Part shown: positions 1-11,559 of the stretch, one piece after another
Layout: each line of letters starts with the position of its first letter
How positions within the stretch are numbered: position 1 is the first letter of the stretch
DNA from: Sphagnum compactum
Lineage: Eukaryota > Bryophyta > Sphagnopsida > Sphagnales
Length of the DNA stretch: 64,000 nt
Assembly: GCA_965153455.1 (NCBI GenBank)
Contig: OZ234499.1
Location: 14,752,271-14,816,270, forward strand
Reading direction: 5' to 3'
Notes under the pieces: model-generated
What the model was told of the DNA's origin: nothing
Databases searched by the model: none
Seen by the model: the letters and a program-made list of their open reading frames with translations, nothing else
Position numbers and translations under genes: made by a program

Positions 1-1181
1 GCGGTCAATTTGGCATTTGATGCTTTTTACAAGCATTGAATCCTTTGCACATTTACTTGTGTTACTAGCCCTCTCTGCCAGAAAACATACTCTATCCAAA
101 ATATAGTGGGCAAGCCAGTTTACTGCTTCCAGTGGAGATGCTAATAGACAATAAACAATCTCACCTTGCAACAAAGCTAAAATCCTGTAGATTGGGTGAT
201 CACTGATCAGGAGGGAATCTGGAGTGATAATTTATTTACACTTTCTTCACTTTTACACCATTCTCTGTGAGGTGTTTAATTATGTGTGAGCTTGTTATGA
301 GAATGATCAACTAAAATTTGTTCTAGTGGCTTTGCTTGGACATGTTTATTGCAGTGACAGATCCAAAGTTAAAGTTATATAGATTGCTTCAAACTTTCTC
401 TGCATTCCTCTTGTTGAACAACCACTGAAAGAACTTGTGGTAATGTGAAAGTTCTGGATCTTTTCATCATACCTTGTTCAAAAGCCATTTACTGTCAAAT
501 ATTTTTCACATTGTGTTGAAAATCAATGCTGTTTAATTTGCATATATTATTCTTCACATGAAAAAATAACCTTACATGATGATCTGCACGCATGTTGCTT
601 CACCTTTTAATTTTCATTTTTTTTGAAAGCATGAGCATAGAAAGGTGTAAAGAGGACAAATTGATCCAAGAAGGGAGGAAAGAGTGGGATCTAAGTCTTG
701 ATGAGGTTACCATATGGTGTAGTAAGTAGTGGAGTTGAAGAGAGGGAGGTATAGGGAAGCCAACCATTTGGGGACATCAAAGTTTTGTCTTGGATCATTT
801 ACTAGCTCAATATTAACATGATTGTGCAGAAATGCAAACTATGTAAACTATCACCAATTCATAGGATCCCACTTTAAAAGCACCTTTCCAGTGTCTTTGA
901 AACAAAGTCCTTTTATTCTCCAGACTCCAACCAGCCCAATAGGTATGTTTTTCTATAGGTAACTAGCATGTGAAAGATAGTTAATTATTTTCCTGCCCTT
1001 CAAACTTGAAAAGCTGTTCCAAGCTTTCGTCCTTCACCAAAACCCCACAACTCTTGACCATCCTTCCATCAGCAGAGCTGTGAAAGCTGCCAAGCAATTT
1101 GCAAGGTCAGTCCACCATACAATCTTAAGCCCTAGTTTTGACACCTAAGACAGAAATAGGCACCAAAACAACTGGGATTAT
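1..1181. other. no gene seen
   Basis: AT-rich single-copy-looking sequence with frequent stops in all frames. I see no recognisable protein motif, RNA gene or tandem repeat. It ends where the inverted-repeat element at 1182 begins. Confidence 0.5.
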
Positions 1182-1525
1182 GTGAACCAGCATCCACCAG
1201 TGTACCAGCCATTGGAAAACAGTTACCAAGGTTCCACCTTAGTGACCTTCCCTATAAAACCTCCTACTTCCCCCTCTCATTACCCAGGTAATTACCTATG
1301 TAAGTGGGTAAGTATAATAGGTAAGCAGGTAGTAACCATAAGTGGTTATATTGTAGATAAGTATGTCCTATTGTTTAGGCCATTTGGTGGCTACTAGGTA
1401 CATAGATACATGTGGATGGTGAGTACGTAGTTAACCACTGTGGTTAGCTATGGGACAGGAATATGTACAATGAAAAAGTGTTTCCTGTGGACAGACTACA
1501 GGGGAGCTGGTGGATGCTGGTTCAC
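1182..1525. mobile_element. MITE-like element with 19-bp perfect terminal inverted repeats
   Basis: The 19 bases at 1182-1200 (GTGAACCAGCATCCACCAG) recur as an exact reverse complement at 1507-1525, enclosing 306 bp with no coding capacity. The interior contains many short TAGGTA/GGTAAG words like those near other repeats in the window (48.3 and 49.6 kb). No clear target-site duplication is visible next to the repeats, so the superfamily is undetermined. The size and structure fit a miniature inverted-repeat transposable element. A 71-codon open frame inside it is not evidence of a gene. Confidence 0.6.
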
Positions 1526-4484
1526 TTCAGTCCAAAAGATTAGGGCAATTTAGTCCCCCTGGTGAGACAGTGCCCTTCTAAAAGTCCTCCATTGAAAACA
1601 GAGTGGCGCCTTTTGTAAGCTTGAATTGGGCCCAGCCCCAAAATTTCTATACAAAAGCATAGGCTGTGCTTCTGTTCAGTGCAGTATTTGGTCATTCATT
1701 GACTCATTCAATCACACTATCTGTGTGAGACTTGCAATTGCAGTTCCATGTACATCTGGAGTGCTTTTTGTCTGAATGAGTCCATGTGCAAGTGCCTTGG
1801 ATGTCCCTGTTGCCTTCACAAAATAAAGGAGAGTTGATTTGTTAAATTTAGTTTGCATCTTTCTGTACTGGGAAAGCCCAAATTTCAGTATTGCTCTGGA
1901 TTGTGAACTTGGTCTAGCACGGATGCAAGACAAGAGAAGGTTGAAAACAAGGCCTAATATCACAAAATTACACCAATATGGCAAGGAAGCTGGTGACAAG
2001 CACAACAAACCTAAAGAAATTCAGGAGAGTAAAACTCTGCTTGCAAGCATAAGTACATACACAGACCTGCCAAACTTTATGACACCATTGCAAAGTAGTT
2101 CCAAGATACCCAAGTTCTACAAAATGGCAAACTTACATGTCATGTTTCTGGCTATGTATTGTTAGTTGTATGTAAGACCCTAAGAACAAGAAACCTAGAA
2201 GCCTTAAACCCTATCTAAACATAGGACCCTAACCTCTAATGAACTTATGACCTGGACCCTATAAAAGAGCCCTTAAGACCTGTTTGGTCCAGTTCTAAGC
2301 AGGATCTAACTCCATGTAAACCTGCTGAGGCAGGTTCTTAGATGAGTCTAGCTCCTATAACCCTGTCCAGTTCAATTCCAAGTTCTTGCTCCATTTAGAC
2401 TCCTCGGTCCAGTTCTGAGACCCACCCCTGACGCAAAACCTGGATCTGGCCAACCCTGGTTGGAACCTTAGTTTGGATGTACCATGTTTCTAGAATTTTG
2501 CATTCGTTGCTGGATTATTGTGACTTGCTAACTAGCTTGTGACTTTGGTCTACAACATGACCTTCATAACAAAGCTATGAGTTGTCAATTTATCATGTCC
2601 TACATGTGGTTCTAAGTTGATAAATTGGATGTACTAAATTGACTTAAACAAAAATATTTTCAATGTGATTTGAGCAGGGCTTTTGCTTCCTATATTGTTT
2701 GCATTGGGATGAAAATTTGATTTTGAACATAATTTCATTAGCCCATTGCATGGTTTCATCGCATTGAATTCCCCTAACTATCAATGAAAATGACTAGAAC
2801 ATCAACATTTTTTAACAAATGGAAACATTTCAGAAATGTATGAATAAACGTGCTGCATATTCATAACAGTCAACAATAATTGAAAGCCATAATGGTGACA
2901 TGGTAACTTCAACCTATGTTAGGAGAAACAAGAAATCTCATTCTTTGCACATTGTGTGTAGCACAATCACAATGAAGAACAACATCATCAATGTTGCAAA
3001 AGTTCCAAATTACACATGTTGATGAAGGTTTAGACATTGCATTAATGTGTATTTTTGTGAGATATTATTAACATGTAAATGGACAAAAAATGAATCACAT
3101 CAATTTAGATTATGACATAATATGTGACTTATGTCATTATATGGCATGAATATACATATGCATATGACATATGCATTGGAGTTTTTGTTATTTAATACGC
3201 ATATCAAACATTAAAATGGAAAATTACAATTATCCATTTATCATTCCATAATAATGTGCTCCATATTGAGTGATTCTTGATGAATTTTGATTCAGCAAAA
3301 GGGAAGGAAAAATAAGAAGACAATACTTATAAATTATGGAGTGCTAAAATGGGCAAAAGATGGGATATAATTCAAAACAAAAGGGATTAAAAGTTCCCAT
3401 GTAGAAGACCTTTTCTGATTGAAGAGGACAAAACCTATATTAACTCTAGATGGGTTGTGAGCATGTACGCAAAAGACTAGAAAGGAATCTTAAGCTGCAA
3501 AAAATGTCTGATGTCTTGGTGAGAAAGAATGACCACATGGCTAGAGTTCGGTGGCGTGAAAATGAGAAAGAAGTCAAAACCAATGTTGGCCAGTTATTGC
3601 TTTTCTTAACAACCGTCAGTTAGGTTTTTAAAAATTTTGGGATGACACAGGTTATCAATATCAATATTCAGAAAAATTGATGACATGTAAGTTATGAAAA
3701 AAGTTGGGTAATAACCATTAGTTATGCATAAGGGTAGGTTTATCAAATCACCCGTTGAGAACCACTGGTCAAACCTGCTGGTTATGCACCAGTTATAGCG
3801 TTTTTGAAAATTTTAATTTCTCTTTTTTTAAATAGTGTTTGAAGATTGCTAACCTACCTGGTCATCCAGGTAGAATATTACATTTTGAAATTTTGATACC
3901 AGATGGTTATCAATTTAACCGGTTTTCAAAATTTTAATAACTAGCCAACACTAGTCAAAACTTCCCAGCAAATTTGAAGTAAGAAGAAATAGTCAAAACT
4001 TAAGAAGCAAGCTACAAGAAACAGAAAAGGATATTAAGATCCTAGTATTTTGACATCTCCATTGGCAAAATTAAGGACCTTCTTCATTTGAAGATGTGGT
4101 ATCATGGAAGGTTAAGCCCTAAATATGACATTTTTTGCAATTGTAAGGGCCACTTCATACTAGGGCACAATTGTTAAGTCCCAATTAAATCTTACAATCT
4201 GATTGGCCTAGAGCTCCAAATCAGGACCAAGTCCTTCACACTAGAACCTGGATAACAAGCCAGACCATGAGTGGGAGTCCTATGGGGATGTACTTTTTGG
4301 CTTCATGGGTCGGGACTTAAGGGGTTTAGGTAGAGTTAGTGACATTTTGGCCCATTTGGAGTTACAGAGCTTGTTGAGTTATTGACATGCTCAATAACCA
4401 ACCTGTTCCAAATGGCATACTGACCGGGGAAGTGCATGTCAATTTAGAGGGGCTTTTGATGAAAATAAGGCATGCAGCAACCTC
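1526..4484. other. no gene seen
   Basis: Intergenic sequence. About 2160-2460 is a slightly richer patch with repeated CCCTA/CCAGTTC words and a TATAAAAG at about 2260, but no open frame follows. At 4100-4160 a plus-strand frame gives a Cys/His-rich stretch loosely like a retroelement zinc knuckle, too short and interrupted to call. Confidence 0.4.
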
Positions 4485-4487
4485 TAA

Positions 4488-4778
4488 GAGCATCTCCACC
4501 GCACGCCTGCAAACACCCCTTTTCATTAAATCTTGCAGCATGGTAGGGTAAATCCTGCTCGGCTCCTGTATTGATGGCAATTTTACAGTGGTCATTATAA
4601 CCCCTTCAAAATCTTTTTTCTAATATGGATTTGGACGGTGACTATTACTGGTCCAGATGTAAAGACACAAATGGTCTCATAGGGACTTTTATGACGTTTG
4701 CTGGTGGGGACAGTGATCATTAAACACTATTCTATTTTAACATAAAGGAGTTGTTTACAGTTTTGCATGGAGATGCTC
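4488..4778. mobile_element. Tourist-like MITE (PIF/Harbinger type)
   Basis: The element starts GAGCATCTCCA (4488-4498) and ends with its exact reverse complement TGGAGATGCTC (4768-4778). It is flanked on both sides by TAA (4485-4487 and 4779-4781). A 3-bp TWA target duplication with short inverted termini is the signature of PIF/Harbinger-derived Tourist MITEs, and the GAGCATCTCCA end is common in plant genomes. The element is 291 bp and non-coding. The 77-codon minus-strand open frame overlapping it is incidental. Confidence 0.85.
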
Positions 4779-4781
4779 TAA

Positions 4782-5299
4782 GTGGGGAAGGTAATTTGTG
4801 GTTCCTGCTTAATCACACTAGGGACCCAGTCAAGTGATCAAGTGAAGCATGATATCAAAAAAGATTGTTTTATTTGAGAGCGCCAATATGCAGTGTTTTT
4901 TTTCTTCACTCATAAGTTCTGGTAAATAGCCAAAAATATAGAAGGATTCTGTTTTTTTCTACTTTCATATCTAGAATGTAGCCAAATCTGGCTAAATCAT
5001 CTTATGGATGGTCACTACTTCAGCAACATCACAAAATTGAAAAAGAAAAAAACCATGGGCACATGGGTAAAATTATTATGGCAAATCCACTTACAATTGG
5101 CTAATTTTCTTGTTTGAGATGTTAGTGAGGACAATTTTAAAAATTTTATGCTCTCAACAAGTGTATTGTGAAAAAACAACTTTTAGGTGATAAGATCTCC
5201 ATTATAAAAATATTGGTAAATCAATAATGGTGCCTTTTGCTAGGGTTATAATATGTTATATGTAGGCAAGATTGCTAACAATCAACATGGGTTCTTGCT
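4782..5299. other. no gene seen
   Basis: AT-rich spacer between the MITE and the first coding-like remnant. No motif, repeat or RNA gene was recognised. Confidence 0.4.
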
Positions 5300-5944
5300 A
5301 TGAAAAATGAACAAATTGGCACCAAATGTTCCATGTCCTCCAACTCATCTCATCTTATCGAACCTCGTAGTTCCCATCGTCCATTTGCCTCATCATGCGA
5401 CACCACTGACCTATCTTCCACCTCATCCTTCATGCAAACCACAAACCACCCATTAGTTACCCCTCTAATAATAACAAATCATACACCACCTACTAATGCC
5501 CCCTACCAACCCCCAACCCTTCATGTGAATGAAAGGTCCCAACTTTACACTTTCCCAAGATCATGCACAGCTAAGACATTTTCCCCTTCCCACTCTCTTA
5601 GTCCCTATAGTTGGCCTTGATCATACCCCCAACCTACCCCCATTTTTCAACACGCCCTCAACCTCCACGCCAATTCATTAATCAAGGGTTAGTTCATCAC
5701 TAACGTTCTTATCAGACATCTAATTCATCCAATCCAAACTTTTGTGATCATCCTAGCCCAATACCTTCCATTACTCCCGCTCCATGTGCATCAGCTTGGA
5801 CTTGGGTTTCAACATTAGATGTCATCGGGTCCTTTCACTTAAGCCTTTGTCATCCTCTTCTACATAACCGCATCCCCATTGCTTTACGGCTTAATGTACG
5901 AACAACATTTTGTTTTCTATTGGATAAGCTAACACAAGAACAGT
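5300..5944 (+). pseudogene. possible 5' part of the decayed RT element
   Basis: A Ser/Pro/Thr-rich, C-rich plus-strand stretch runs up to the solo LTR at 5953. The longest open piece (5300-5620) gives 106 residues rich in S, P and H. It has the same CCA/TCC-rich composition as the RT remnant on the other side of the LTR insertion. Low-complexity Pro/Ser-rich sequence is common upstream of RT domains in non-LTR elements. I recognise no domain, and frame breaks are frequent. Assignment to the RT element rests on composition, orientation and adjacency, not on homology. Confidence 0.4.
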
Positions 5945-5952
5945 ACAATGTG

Positions 5953-6859
5953 TGACACACCCCTAAATTCCTTGAAAGATTCAATAGTGAATCCAAAAGT
6001 GAAAACAACAGAAGGAGTTGGGGTACACTCCCTAACTTGTAACATTTGGGGGTGAGAAGGGCGAGCTAAAGCTTTAAGATAGGGATTAGAACGAATGACA
6101 AGTGGATCAATTATTCATATGAACCTGCATAAACCAAACAACAAGTTGGTTAATGCATAGTTGGATCACTTTTAATGCAGGAACGAACCATGGGCATACA
6201 CAGATAAGACTCATCACGGCCTAGATTTGGGGGAAGCCACCACCTTCCCCCTTATACTATTTTCTATGCCTGGCCACAGGGGTTGCACCCAAATATCATT
6301 TTATCTTGGGACTCCCAAGTCGAGAGTCCCGAAATTCTCGAAATTGGGACTTTTGCCATTTTGGAGGCCCATAACTTTTTGTGCAGACCTCCGATTGAGG
6401 TGAGGTTTAAAAAAAAATAATAACATTCATCGAGAGCTTTCCAACAATATGTGGCACTCCACCTGCACGCAAGAAAATCAGGGCGATTCCTGACTTTTAA
6501 TGGTTAGGAATCAAATTGACACTTTGACTCCAGGCCCTTCCTTTGACCATAACTTGTGTTGTAAGTAGTCAAATGGATCATGCGAGCCCATTTTAGACAT
6601 TTACGTCTCAAGAGTTTTCTGATGGTATAAGAAAGTTTTCAATCCAATGAGTTTTAACCTTTGAAATCGTTCTCAAAACATTTGGGACTCCATAGGGACT
6701 CCAATTCCCAAGGTGGGGGTCCACTTGGGAGTGTGTGGACTCATTCCCTCCCACTTTTTCCCACTCTGAGAGTGTAAATGTGACTCTCGTGTTACACTTT
6801 TGGCCCGCACATTTCCATGCCCTTGCTTTCGTCACGAGCCCAAGGTTAGGGTCGTGACA
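5953..6859. mobile_element. solo LTR nested in the RT element, TSD ATGTG
   Basis: The segment begins TGACACACCCCTAA and ends TTAGGGTCGTGACA, so it has TG...CA ends and near-symmetric termini. It is flanked by an exact 5-bp duplication, ATGTG at 5948-5952 and ATGTG at 6860-6864. It is 907 bp and contains no coding frame. A 5-bp duplication and TG/CA boundaries are diagnostic of LTR retrotransposon integration, and termini of the type TGTCACGACCC are frequent in plant Ty3/Gypsy LTRs. There is no internal region, so it is a solo LTR left by recombination. It splits the older RT-like element at 5.3-9.6 kb. Confidence 0.85.
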
Positions 6860-6989
6860 ATGTGGTAATTTGGCACTTGTTCCTCCTACTACCCCAATGG
6901 TGTCTCACTTTGTTTCTTCATGATGGGGCGATATGCCATAGGGAAACGCAGATTTGACTCAAATGCTTTCTAGCAGGCAACTAGGAAAA

Positions 6990-8974
6990 CTTGCAAGAGG
7001 AATTTTTTTTACGGGCCCAAGCTTTGTCGGTCAGTTCAAACTCCATCCTTTTTCCCCAACATGATCCTCCAACTCACAAACGTTTGTTCCACAGTTTAGC
7101 CCTTGGCCATGCAGGGGAATACTTTCGGGCAACTCATGTTTTAGCACCATTTTCTCCCGCACCCATGTCTTTTGACACCACCTCAACTCTCACCATATTA
7201 CACCCCAAATCAAATGGCCACTTCCCGTTTTTATTCAAAGACTAAAAGCTAGATCAAGACTTCAAGTTTTCTTTCGATTCCTTCAAGTTGGTGTTCCAAT
7301 GCATGTTGCATTTATCAGCAAATGGTCATTCCGGGATGGTTTTTGAACACCTTCGAAATTATTTTCACCCTAAAGATTCAACAAGTGGATTCCTTCAATT
7401 GTTCCAACTTTGTTTTTAATATTACACAAGGCCACATTCCACCCCAAATTGCACGTGTCCTTGGAGTAGCTCGCCTCTTAACCATGACCAAGCCTTCAAG
7501 TGGAGTTTGTCCCATTGCAATGGGGGAAACATTGTATCAAGCTGTGTTTTATGTCTTTAGTTCCATGAAGATTTTGCAACACACTTTCCCCACACCAATT
7601 TGGAGTTATAACTAAGAGAAGCTGTGAAGTAATAATCCACTGCATTAGATGCAACTTGGACCTTCACCCCAACTGGGTTGCTCTTCAACGAGGCGTAGCA
7701 AATGCCTTCAATTCAATGTTAAGAGGGGTCATATTTCAAAAACTTTGTGCAACATGTGGGGGACATCATACAACTCATCCCCTTTGTTTGTGCATTCTAT
7801 GCATTCAAGTCTCTTTTGTTTTATAGTCATTGTAATCGTGAAGTTGATGTCACAATCATCCCATCTACCATGGGGACTCATCAAGGTGATCCTTTAGGGG
7901 GGGGCACTATTTGCTTTAGCCCATTTTAGGGCTTTACGTTCTACACCTAGTCATTTCCCCTCATGTTTATTTCCATCCATTGCAAATGACATTCACATCA
8001 TAGGTCCCCTTTCAATTGTATCATCTGCTTATAAACATTTCCAGACCATATTTCGTGCGATAGGTCTTTCCATTCAACCTCTGAAATGCGTTGCATGGTC
8101 ACCTTCTAACCTACCACTAGACTTCAACACCCCATCCCAGTTTACCACCCCATTCGAAAAAATTAAAGTCTTGGAGGTTCCGTTGGGCACCATAACTTTC
8201 ACATCATCCTTCATCAAAGAAGCCTTTCAAGAGGATGTTCGACATGTGGACCTTCTCCCTATAATGGGCGATGTTCAGGTGACCTTTGGAATTCTAATTC
8301 GTTATTTCACACAAGGCCCATCGTATATTTTACGATGCACATCTCCATCTTCCACCTTCATAAAGTCCTTTATTTCCTTTGACTATTCCCTCCATAAAAT
8401 GTTTGGACACCTTTTGGGTCCAAGATCTTTTGATAGCCCAGAAGGACCTTTAGCTCATAAACAAGCCTCCTTCCCAATAACTTTCAGTGGCATCGAACTC
8501 ATATTGACATCCACCATCGCCCCAACAGCCTATTTAAGGAATTAGGCCCTTGTCGCTTCAATCATAGTTGCTAGGTTTATGGTTGATCAATATCCCTTCC
8601 TTCTTGAAGCCTTAACACGAATTGACAACAACACATTTCCTTTCCAACAAAACCTCAAGGCAACATGTGATCTTCTACCACCCTTAACTCATGCGTGTCT
8701 TGTTCCATTTGAACAATTCATCGGGCAACAAATGATTCAATTTCAAGATTCCATTTCGGAACATCTGCACCATCACACCCTTTCCAACATTCTTTCCGAT
8801 GGGACATCTAAGGCTCATCATGCCCAAATTTTATCATGTTCTGGCCTAGGGGCAGGCACTTGGTTTACAAATCGACTAGTCTTTCCAACCTTTCGATTAT
8901 CTTCCCCAATTTTTTGCACAACACTTCGTACACAACTTGGACTACCCCATCCTTCAATTGTAGGCATCCTTTAA
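6990..8974 (+). pseudogene. decayed reverse transcriptase domain of a non-LTR-type retroelement
   Basis: Reverse transcriptase remnant reading rightward through several frames. An upstream block (6991-7245) is followed by the RT fingers region at about 7445-7545, with KPSSGVCPIAMGE, a diverged form of the KPxGGVRPIA block typical of this RT group. Next come the A-region relic VANAFNS (about 7690) and QGDPLGG at about 7885. The catalytic box is at about 7970-7990, read as SIANDIHIIG, where the usual Asp-Asp pair appears as Asn-Asp (codon AAT at 7985). Long thumb-like pieces are open at 8171-8545 and 8579-8974. Multiple frameshifts and stops make it inactive. I recall similar RT proteins in several plant genomes. 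The family name is not certain. Confidence 0.85.
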
Positions 8975-9616
8975 TGTGTGTGCACACATCCCATTGACCC
9001 TATGGGTATCCACCTCTTATGTTGTGGTCATGGCAACGAACACATTGGAACCCATGATGCAATTCGTGACACCTTTGCCGCCATTGCATAAAATGTTGGC
9101 TTCCATATGGGACAAAAACAATTACATGCATTTCCTTCAACCACATTCAACTCCTCCCGTCGATGAGTCAACATTGTGTTTATCAAAGATGGCATTCGCA
9201 TTTTGGCCAACATTGTCATTGCTGACCCAATGCGAGTGGCTTTACTTCCCCGATCTTGCACAACTCAAAGACTTGTTGCATTAGATGCAGTTCAAGCCAA
9301 GGAAAGGAACTATCGCAACTGACACCCCACTGATCAATTCCTGCCTTTAGTAATCAAAGTATTTGGTTGCTTACACAAACATGTCAATGTGTTTTTACAT
9401 GACTGTGCCAATGCCATTTGGAGCTTGAAAGGGTCAGAAGGCCTTCATCTTTCTACCTTGGTCACTTTTCTTCGTCAAAAGTTTTGATCACATTACAAAG
9501 GATGTAGGCATCTTCCATCTTAAGTCAGGCAATAACCATAGGCTTAATTACATCCTGACTTCCACCCCTTCAAGACACACCTCCCATCACCACGGCCGAC
9601 CTATTGTAAGCCATCA
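8975..9616 (+). pseudogene. C-terminal Cys/His and endonuclease-like domain of the same RT element
   Basis: Continues in frame from the RT piece after one TAA stop at 8972. It shows a Cys/His cluster (C-x-C-x-H followed about 13 residues on by C-C-G-H-G-N-E-H-x-G-T-H) and then IRDTFAAIA. A block follows with RR, an in-frame TGA (9164), VNIVFIKDG and NIVIADP, then a conserved-looking tail with HPTDQFLP, VFGCLHKH and LHDCANAIW. A zinc-knuckle followed by a D...(D/E)-type block after the RT is the layout of restriction-like endonucleases in R2/NeSL/Dualen-class elements. The endonuclease call is inference. Stops at 8972, about 9100, 9164 and about 9318 show decay. Confidence 0.75.
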
Positions 9617-9804
9617 GTTTTTGACATGTAAATATGGCTGATCTTCCACAAGTGGTCGGTTATGGACATACATAGATTTCATAGCAACTTTGAGCCAACT
9701 TGACATCCTATCACTTCTCTCTTTTCCTTTATTTTACTCCTTTGTACATGTTCCTAATCTACGATGTGTTTCTTAATAAAGATTTACAGGTCTTTAATAA
9801 TTGT

Positions 9805-9840
9805 CACTACAACACAACATGACTTTGTCATGGACATCAA
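9805..9840. mobile_element. CACTA-type terminus, orphan
   Basis: CACTACAACACAACATGACT starting at 9805 closely resembles the left end of the CACTA element at 47177 (CACTACAACAAAACATGATT). CACTACAA is the canonical plant En/Spm (CACTA) terminus. I could not find a matching opposite end nearby, so this is either a truncated element or the outer end of one whose other terminus has decayed. Confidence 0.5.
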
Positions 9841-9954
9841 TGTTATTATGATCGAAGTAACTAGGAATGACCTAAGATTGAACATTACTTAAACCCTTTT
9901 CTTTTTCCTTTTTCCAAGCACAATAGTAGACCTAATCAACAAGCCATTGGTACC

Positions 9955-10035
9955 CCCAAGTCAAGCTTAGTGGTAGAAGGCCAATAATAGGGCTTTCACT
10001 TGCACAAGAGTGGGTTTGAACCCAAAACCTTTTTT
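9955..10035 (+). repeat. tRNA-like sequence, possible SINE head
   Basis: AGCTTAGTGGTAGAAGG at about 9965 resembles a tRNA A box and D arm. GGGTTTGAACCC at about 10012 is a perfect-looking B box/T arm. It is followed by CCAAAACC and a T run, suggesting Pol III termination. The distance between the boxes fits a tRNA. No convincing anticodon stem is visible. It reads as a degenerate tRNA pseudogene or SINE head. Confidence 0.4.
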
Positions 10036-10556
10036 TTAAGGTCCCCAAGTCCTAGATAGGGCTTACATCACTAAGCCATCACCACCAACCCTTTTCATAT
10101 TGTTCAAAATGGTCAACAAAAAGGTAATGAATTTTACAACAATTATTACCAATGTGACCACTAACATGTTAAAAGTTTCACCTTGATAAATTTTCAACTG
10201 CTATTGAAAAAAAGGGGGGCTTGCATGACTATTTTCACAAGTTGGGTTGATGTGGAAAATTAGCATGGGGTGCGTTACATGAAAGTACCTTTGTTCCAAT
10301 CTAACCAATGAGAAGATCCATTTTTAGGTGTCGGGCAAAATTCTTGGTAGAAAGTGACTTTAAATTTGAAGTAGAGATGAATAGTAGTTCTTAGTCAAAA
10401 GAAAAACATTAATGACTTGAATGTTGACTAAAGTGAGATTATAGCTATTGGATGGAATTTTGAATAGTGGGAGGATCAAGATTTAGACATAGTTTTTAAG
10501 CTTAAATCCAAAAAATGCAAACAAATGCTTTGTAGATTGTAGGATGAAAAGGACTC

Positions 10557-10636
10557 AATTTACATAATGTTTAACCTACTTATATGTTTTTGTATGAATT
10601 TACATAATGTTTAACCTACTTATATGTTTTTGTATG
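10557..10636. repeat. 40-bp tandem duplication
   Basis: A 40-bp unit containing TACATAATGTTTAACCTACT occurs twice back to back (10561 and 10601) with no differences seen. Its near identity amid decayed sequence suggests a recent duplication. Confidence 0.85.
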
Positions 10637-10639
10637 TGT

Positions 10640-11490
10640 GAGTAACTTGAATCTGATAGCTATAACAATGAGTCGGTAAGGAGTCCAATTTTCCTAAACA
10701 CATTGATTTTTTTCAAATTCTTGGCTTCGATTCTAGATTGTGTCAATGCACAAACCTTGCATAAGATTTGAACTCCTTCTTCTAAAGAAGAATTTCCATG
10801 ATATAAGGAAACCTTTGACGTACCAAAAATTGTTTAATTATTTTTAGAAAGTTTCTTTCATGATCTTGCAAGGTAATTTTTAACTTTTAAATACAACTTA
10901 AATAGTGGCACCTTAAAACCTTTTAATTAGGTGTGTGATAAAGATGTATAAAGGCACTAGGAATGTTAGGCCCATCCTTCACATATCATGTCAATGATTT
11001 GAAAACAATTTTTTTCCTTTCAAGTCCTTTGTTCTCCCGCAAGACAATTTGAATGGTCATTTTAAGGGAACATGATTAATAAGGCATTACAACACATGGG
11101 CCTTGCTTGTATATTTATTTGCATATGTATATATGTGTATATACATAGATATGTATCTGCTTTGGAGATGACTACTTATTTATTTAGCATGCTTACATGG
11201 TTATTTTTTTCCCTACCTACCTACCAACCCTTATTTGAGCCTCTCTTCAAAAAATCAATACATGATTGTACTTCCAATACTATTATTCTTTCCAAAAATT
11301 ATTTTAATCATTAAATCATTTCTTATGTGTAATGGACCAAAACAATTACAATGTTTTTTACAAAAGTCACTCAAGAAATATTTGCAAAAGATTATTCGTA
11401 TGATAATCAAATTATTCATTGATTTGATCGACTTACTTATCATAATACCAATTTTCATATTTGACAATGTGATTAAATTGTTTTTGTAAA
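10640..11490. other. no gene seen
   Basis: AT-rich spacer with short open frames on both strands that carry no recognisable motif. Confidence 0.4.
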
Positions 11491-11493
11491 ACT

Positions 11494-11521
11494 CCCCCCC
11501 CCCCCCCCCCCCCTTCCCCCC
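11494..11521. repeat. poly-C tract
   Basis: Twenty consecutive C (11494-11513), then TT and six more C. This mononucleotide run sits at the edge of a strongly AT-rich block. Its length may be affected by sequencing error. Confidence 0.9.
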
Positions 11522-11559
11522 AAATTGATATTTGAACCAGAATTTTTTTATTTTATTGG

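Noticed and set aside
4100-4165. Cys/His-rich stretch resembling a retroelement zinc knuckle
   Set aside because: Spacing C-x-C-x2-H-x4-H-x-C is not a proper CCHC knuckle and no gag or RT surrounds it.
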